Of a DNA stretch of 64,000 nt, positions 62,366 through 64,000 are shown one piece after another. Under the pieces are notes generated by a model. The model saw only the letters and a program-made list of their open reading frames with translations, ran no database searches and had not been told where the DNA came from. The position numbers were made by a program, and so were the translations under genes. The stretch is from Latrodectus hesperus (Eukaryota > Arthropoda > Arachnida > Araneae > Theridiidae), in assembly GCA_037975125.1 (NCBI GenBank), contig CM075862.1:39069524-39133523 (forward strand). Direction: 5' to 3'. Each line of letters begins with the position of its first letter. The first letter of the stretch is position 1.

Positions 62366-62367
<2 letters not shown>
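60955..62367. other. AT-rich intronic DNA
   Basis: Begins with a strong donor. No further exon recognised. Confidence 0.55.

Positions 62368-62422
<55 letters not shown>
62368..62422. repeat. (TA)n microsatellite
   Basis: About 27 TA units. Confidence 0.97.
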
Positions 62423-62424
<2 letters not shown>

Positions 62425-63533
62425 CTTGGAATTCTATTATTTATTGCTTTTTCATCTGTATCTAAGCATTAAAGAAATAATTTATTATATTAGAGCACGA
62501 TAGATTATAAGTATGTATATTATGATAAATACAAAGTTTCCTAAGTTTTAAAACTAATATTAATTTTTTTTAAATACAAATTGAATAATTTAGTGTTGTT
62601 TTTTTTATTTCCGAATATTAAGATGTTTCTAATAACATTATGTTATTTATTATTCAGAATTGGCTTTTTGAAGAGTTCTTCATTTTGTTAGTTTGTATTG
62701 AATTTCATTTTGTAGATATAATTAAATTATTTTATTGCCAAATGATATTTTTTGATGAAAAATTTAGAAATATTATTTAAAAGTTAAATTTCGTCATCTG
62801 GAACTGATTATGTAGAACCTAATGAATGCTATAAATATGGCATAACATATTGACTGAAATTTAGAAAGGTAATTAGAAATGTTTTAGAAAGGGAACATTA
62901 GAAATGTACTTCAGGATTTAAATAAATTTTCCTTGTAGTATTTCCAATACAAGCCCTAGGATCTTAAAGTCAATTTAATATATTGAATTTCTAAGCAAAT
63001 ATCCTATGTAATTTAGAGAACGATCGATTTAGGTGAAATTTAATTCAGTCGTGTAGAGTTTAGAATGTAATTCAGGTATTCTTGTGACTCTTATCAGATC
63101 GTGGTTAAGCATTTTCTGGTTAAAAATTCAGCCCTTAGAGTTATGTCGTGGATAGTAACGGATATAGTTTATCTTGATGATTTAAAACAGTTAATTATAA
63201 TTAACTATATCAATTAACTATTAACTATGGCGCAGTGAAAGGCTGAAGAACGAAAAATAAATTTTGTGATTCAGGGTTTTGCTTGCAAATTTGTCGTGGT
63301 GGGTGCTTGGGAGTTTTCCAATTTTCTTTTTTTTGTGACTTATGAATACAGTTCACTATATATAAGTGTTAACAGAAAGCAATTTTCACAGTGGATATTA
63401 AAATGTCTTATTTCAAACTTTGCCGCTAAGTTGTCCTACCAAGAAATAATACCATTTCCCTTGCAAAAAAAGGTTATTAACAATAACATTTAACGCAGCC
63501 GCCCGAAGTAGAATTCTCATCCAACAATTCAGT
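62423..63533. other. AT-rich intronic DNA
   Basis: No exon recognised before the LINE fragment. Confidence 0.5.
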
Positions 63534-63845
63534 AAGCCATCTATCCCAGACCATTATTGCCCCAGAAATCTATCTTCAATATTAACCAGACTTAGAACAG
63601 GCCATTTCAAAGGCATGAAAATTAGCACCTGATAACACAAGATCCTATACATTCTGCAGAAACTGTCCAGATTCTGAACTTTCACCAGACCATATTTTGA
63701 CTACCAAGCAATCATTTGATCCCTGTTTCAACTTGGCGGACCATCTCAAGAGATTCTCAGCAGCCTCCAGACCCCGGAACTGGCGGCCCTCATACAGATA
63801 ACTTTCGGCACTATCTAGGACACGACAACAACAACAATAACATTT
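63534..63845 (+). mobile_element. LINE 3' end with (CAA)n tail
   Basis: The + strand reads PSIPDHYCPRNLSSILTRLR then TGHFKGMKIST. After a stop and frame change, YTFCRNCPDSELSPDHIL shows the CxxC and HIL block of the LINE C-terminus. The fragment ends ACGACAACAACAACAATAAC at about 63824-63843, the usual short-repeat tail. It lies in the intron downstream of the third receptor exon, in sense orientation. It is related to the fragments at 53810-53998 and, more distantly, 39034-39420 and 17168-17420. Confidence 0.75.
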
Positions 63846-64000
63846 TTCCAGATGTGTGGTGTCCTAATTCACTTGATATTGTAATGTGGTTTTCATTTCT
63901 AATTATTTTATTTATAATTGTTATTTGGTTGCAAGAATTTGAATGCTGTGTCCAATTTACCTCTGTTGTCACTCGGCTTTTTTCTCACGAGTCATTTTCC
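63846..64000. other. AT-rich DNA to window end
   Basis: No exon recognised in this short stretch. Confidence 0.4.

Overview
The window looks like nuclear DNA of an arachnid, most probably a spider. It is very AT-rich. It holds widely spaced, phase-matched exons of one animal receptor gene, and remnants of transposon families I associate with spider genomes (Tc1 transposases beginning MPRVR, tRNA-headed SINEs, LINE tails ending in AAC repeats, long (TA)n tracts). The species assignment is inference; no marker gene is present. There are no bacterial genes, operons, rRNAs or CRISPR arrays.

The only host gene I can support lies at the right end on the + strand. Exons at 54831-55033, 57236-57469 and 60802-60954 are flanked by good splice sites, join in the same phase, and encode about 197 residues of the extracellular amino-terminal domain of an ionotropic glutamate receptor of the NMDA type (GluN2/GluN3-like). 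The signal peptide exons are not recognised, and the ligand-binding and channel exons must lie beyond 64000.

The other 54 kb is intergenic or intronic DNA with decayed mobile elements. From left to right: a tRNA-derived SINE body (284-516), an (AAC)n-tailed repeat (3293-3512), a hAT element with a target-site duplication (5912-7109), a decayed Tc1 fragment (about 7600-7870), a nearly complete Tc1 with a broken transposase (8025-9433), an internally deleted mariner inside a (TA)n tract (10045-10763), and a second, different Tc1 (14789-15917). Next come LINE 3' tails (17168-17420, 39034-39420, 53810-53998, 63534-63845), two more (AAC)n-tailed repeats (30690-30956, 36345-36605), a tRNA-headed SINE family (36650-36842, 42105-42250, probably 34195-34265), a decayed DDE transposon (39560-40500), a Penelope-like element (50243-52090) and a mariner tail (54190-54510). 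Long (TA)n tracts punctuate the window.

No previously undescribed system is evident. The points most worth a second look are the receptor exon chain, a CRE/CCAAT-bearing sequence island at 32690-32880, a SINE whose A and B boxes are split by an insertion of about 0.8 kb, a perfect 20-bp hairpin inside the mariner, and two protein-like remnants I could not identify (4722-4898 and 18735-18925).
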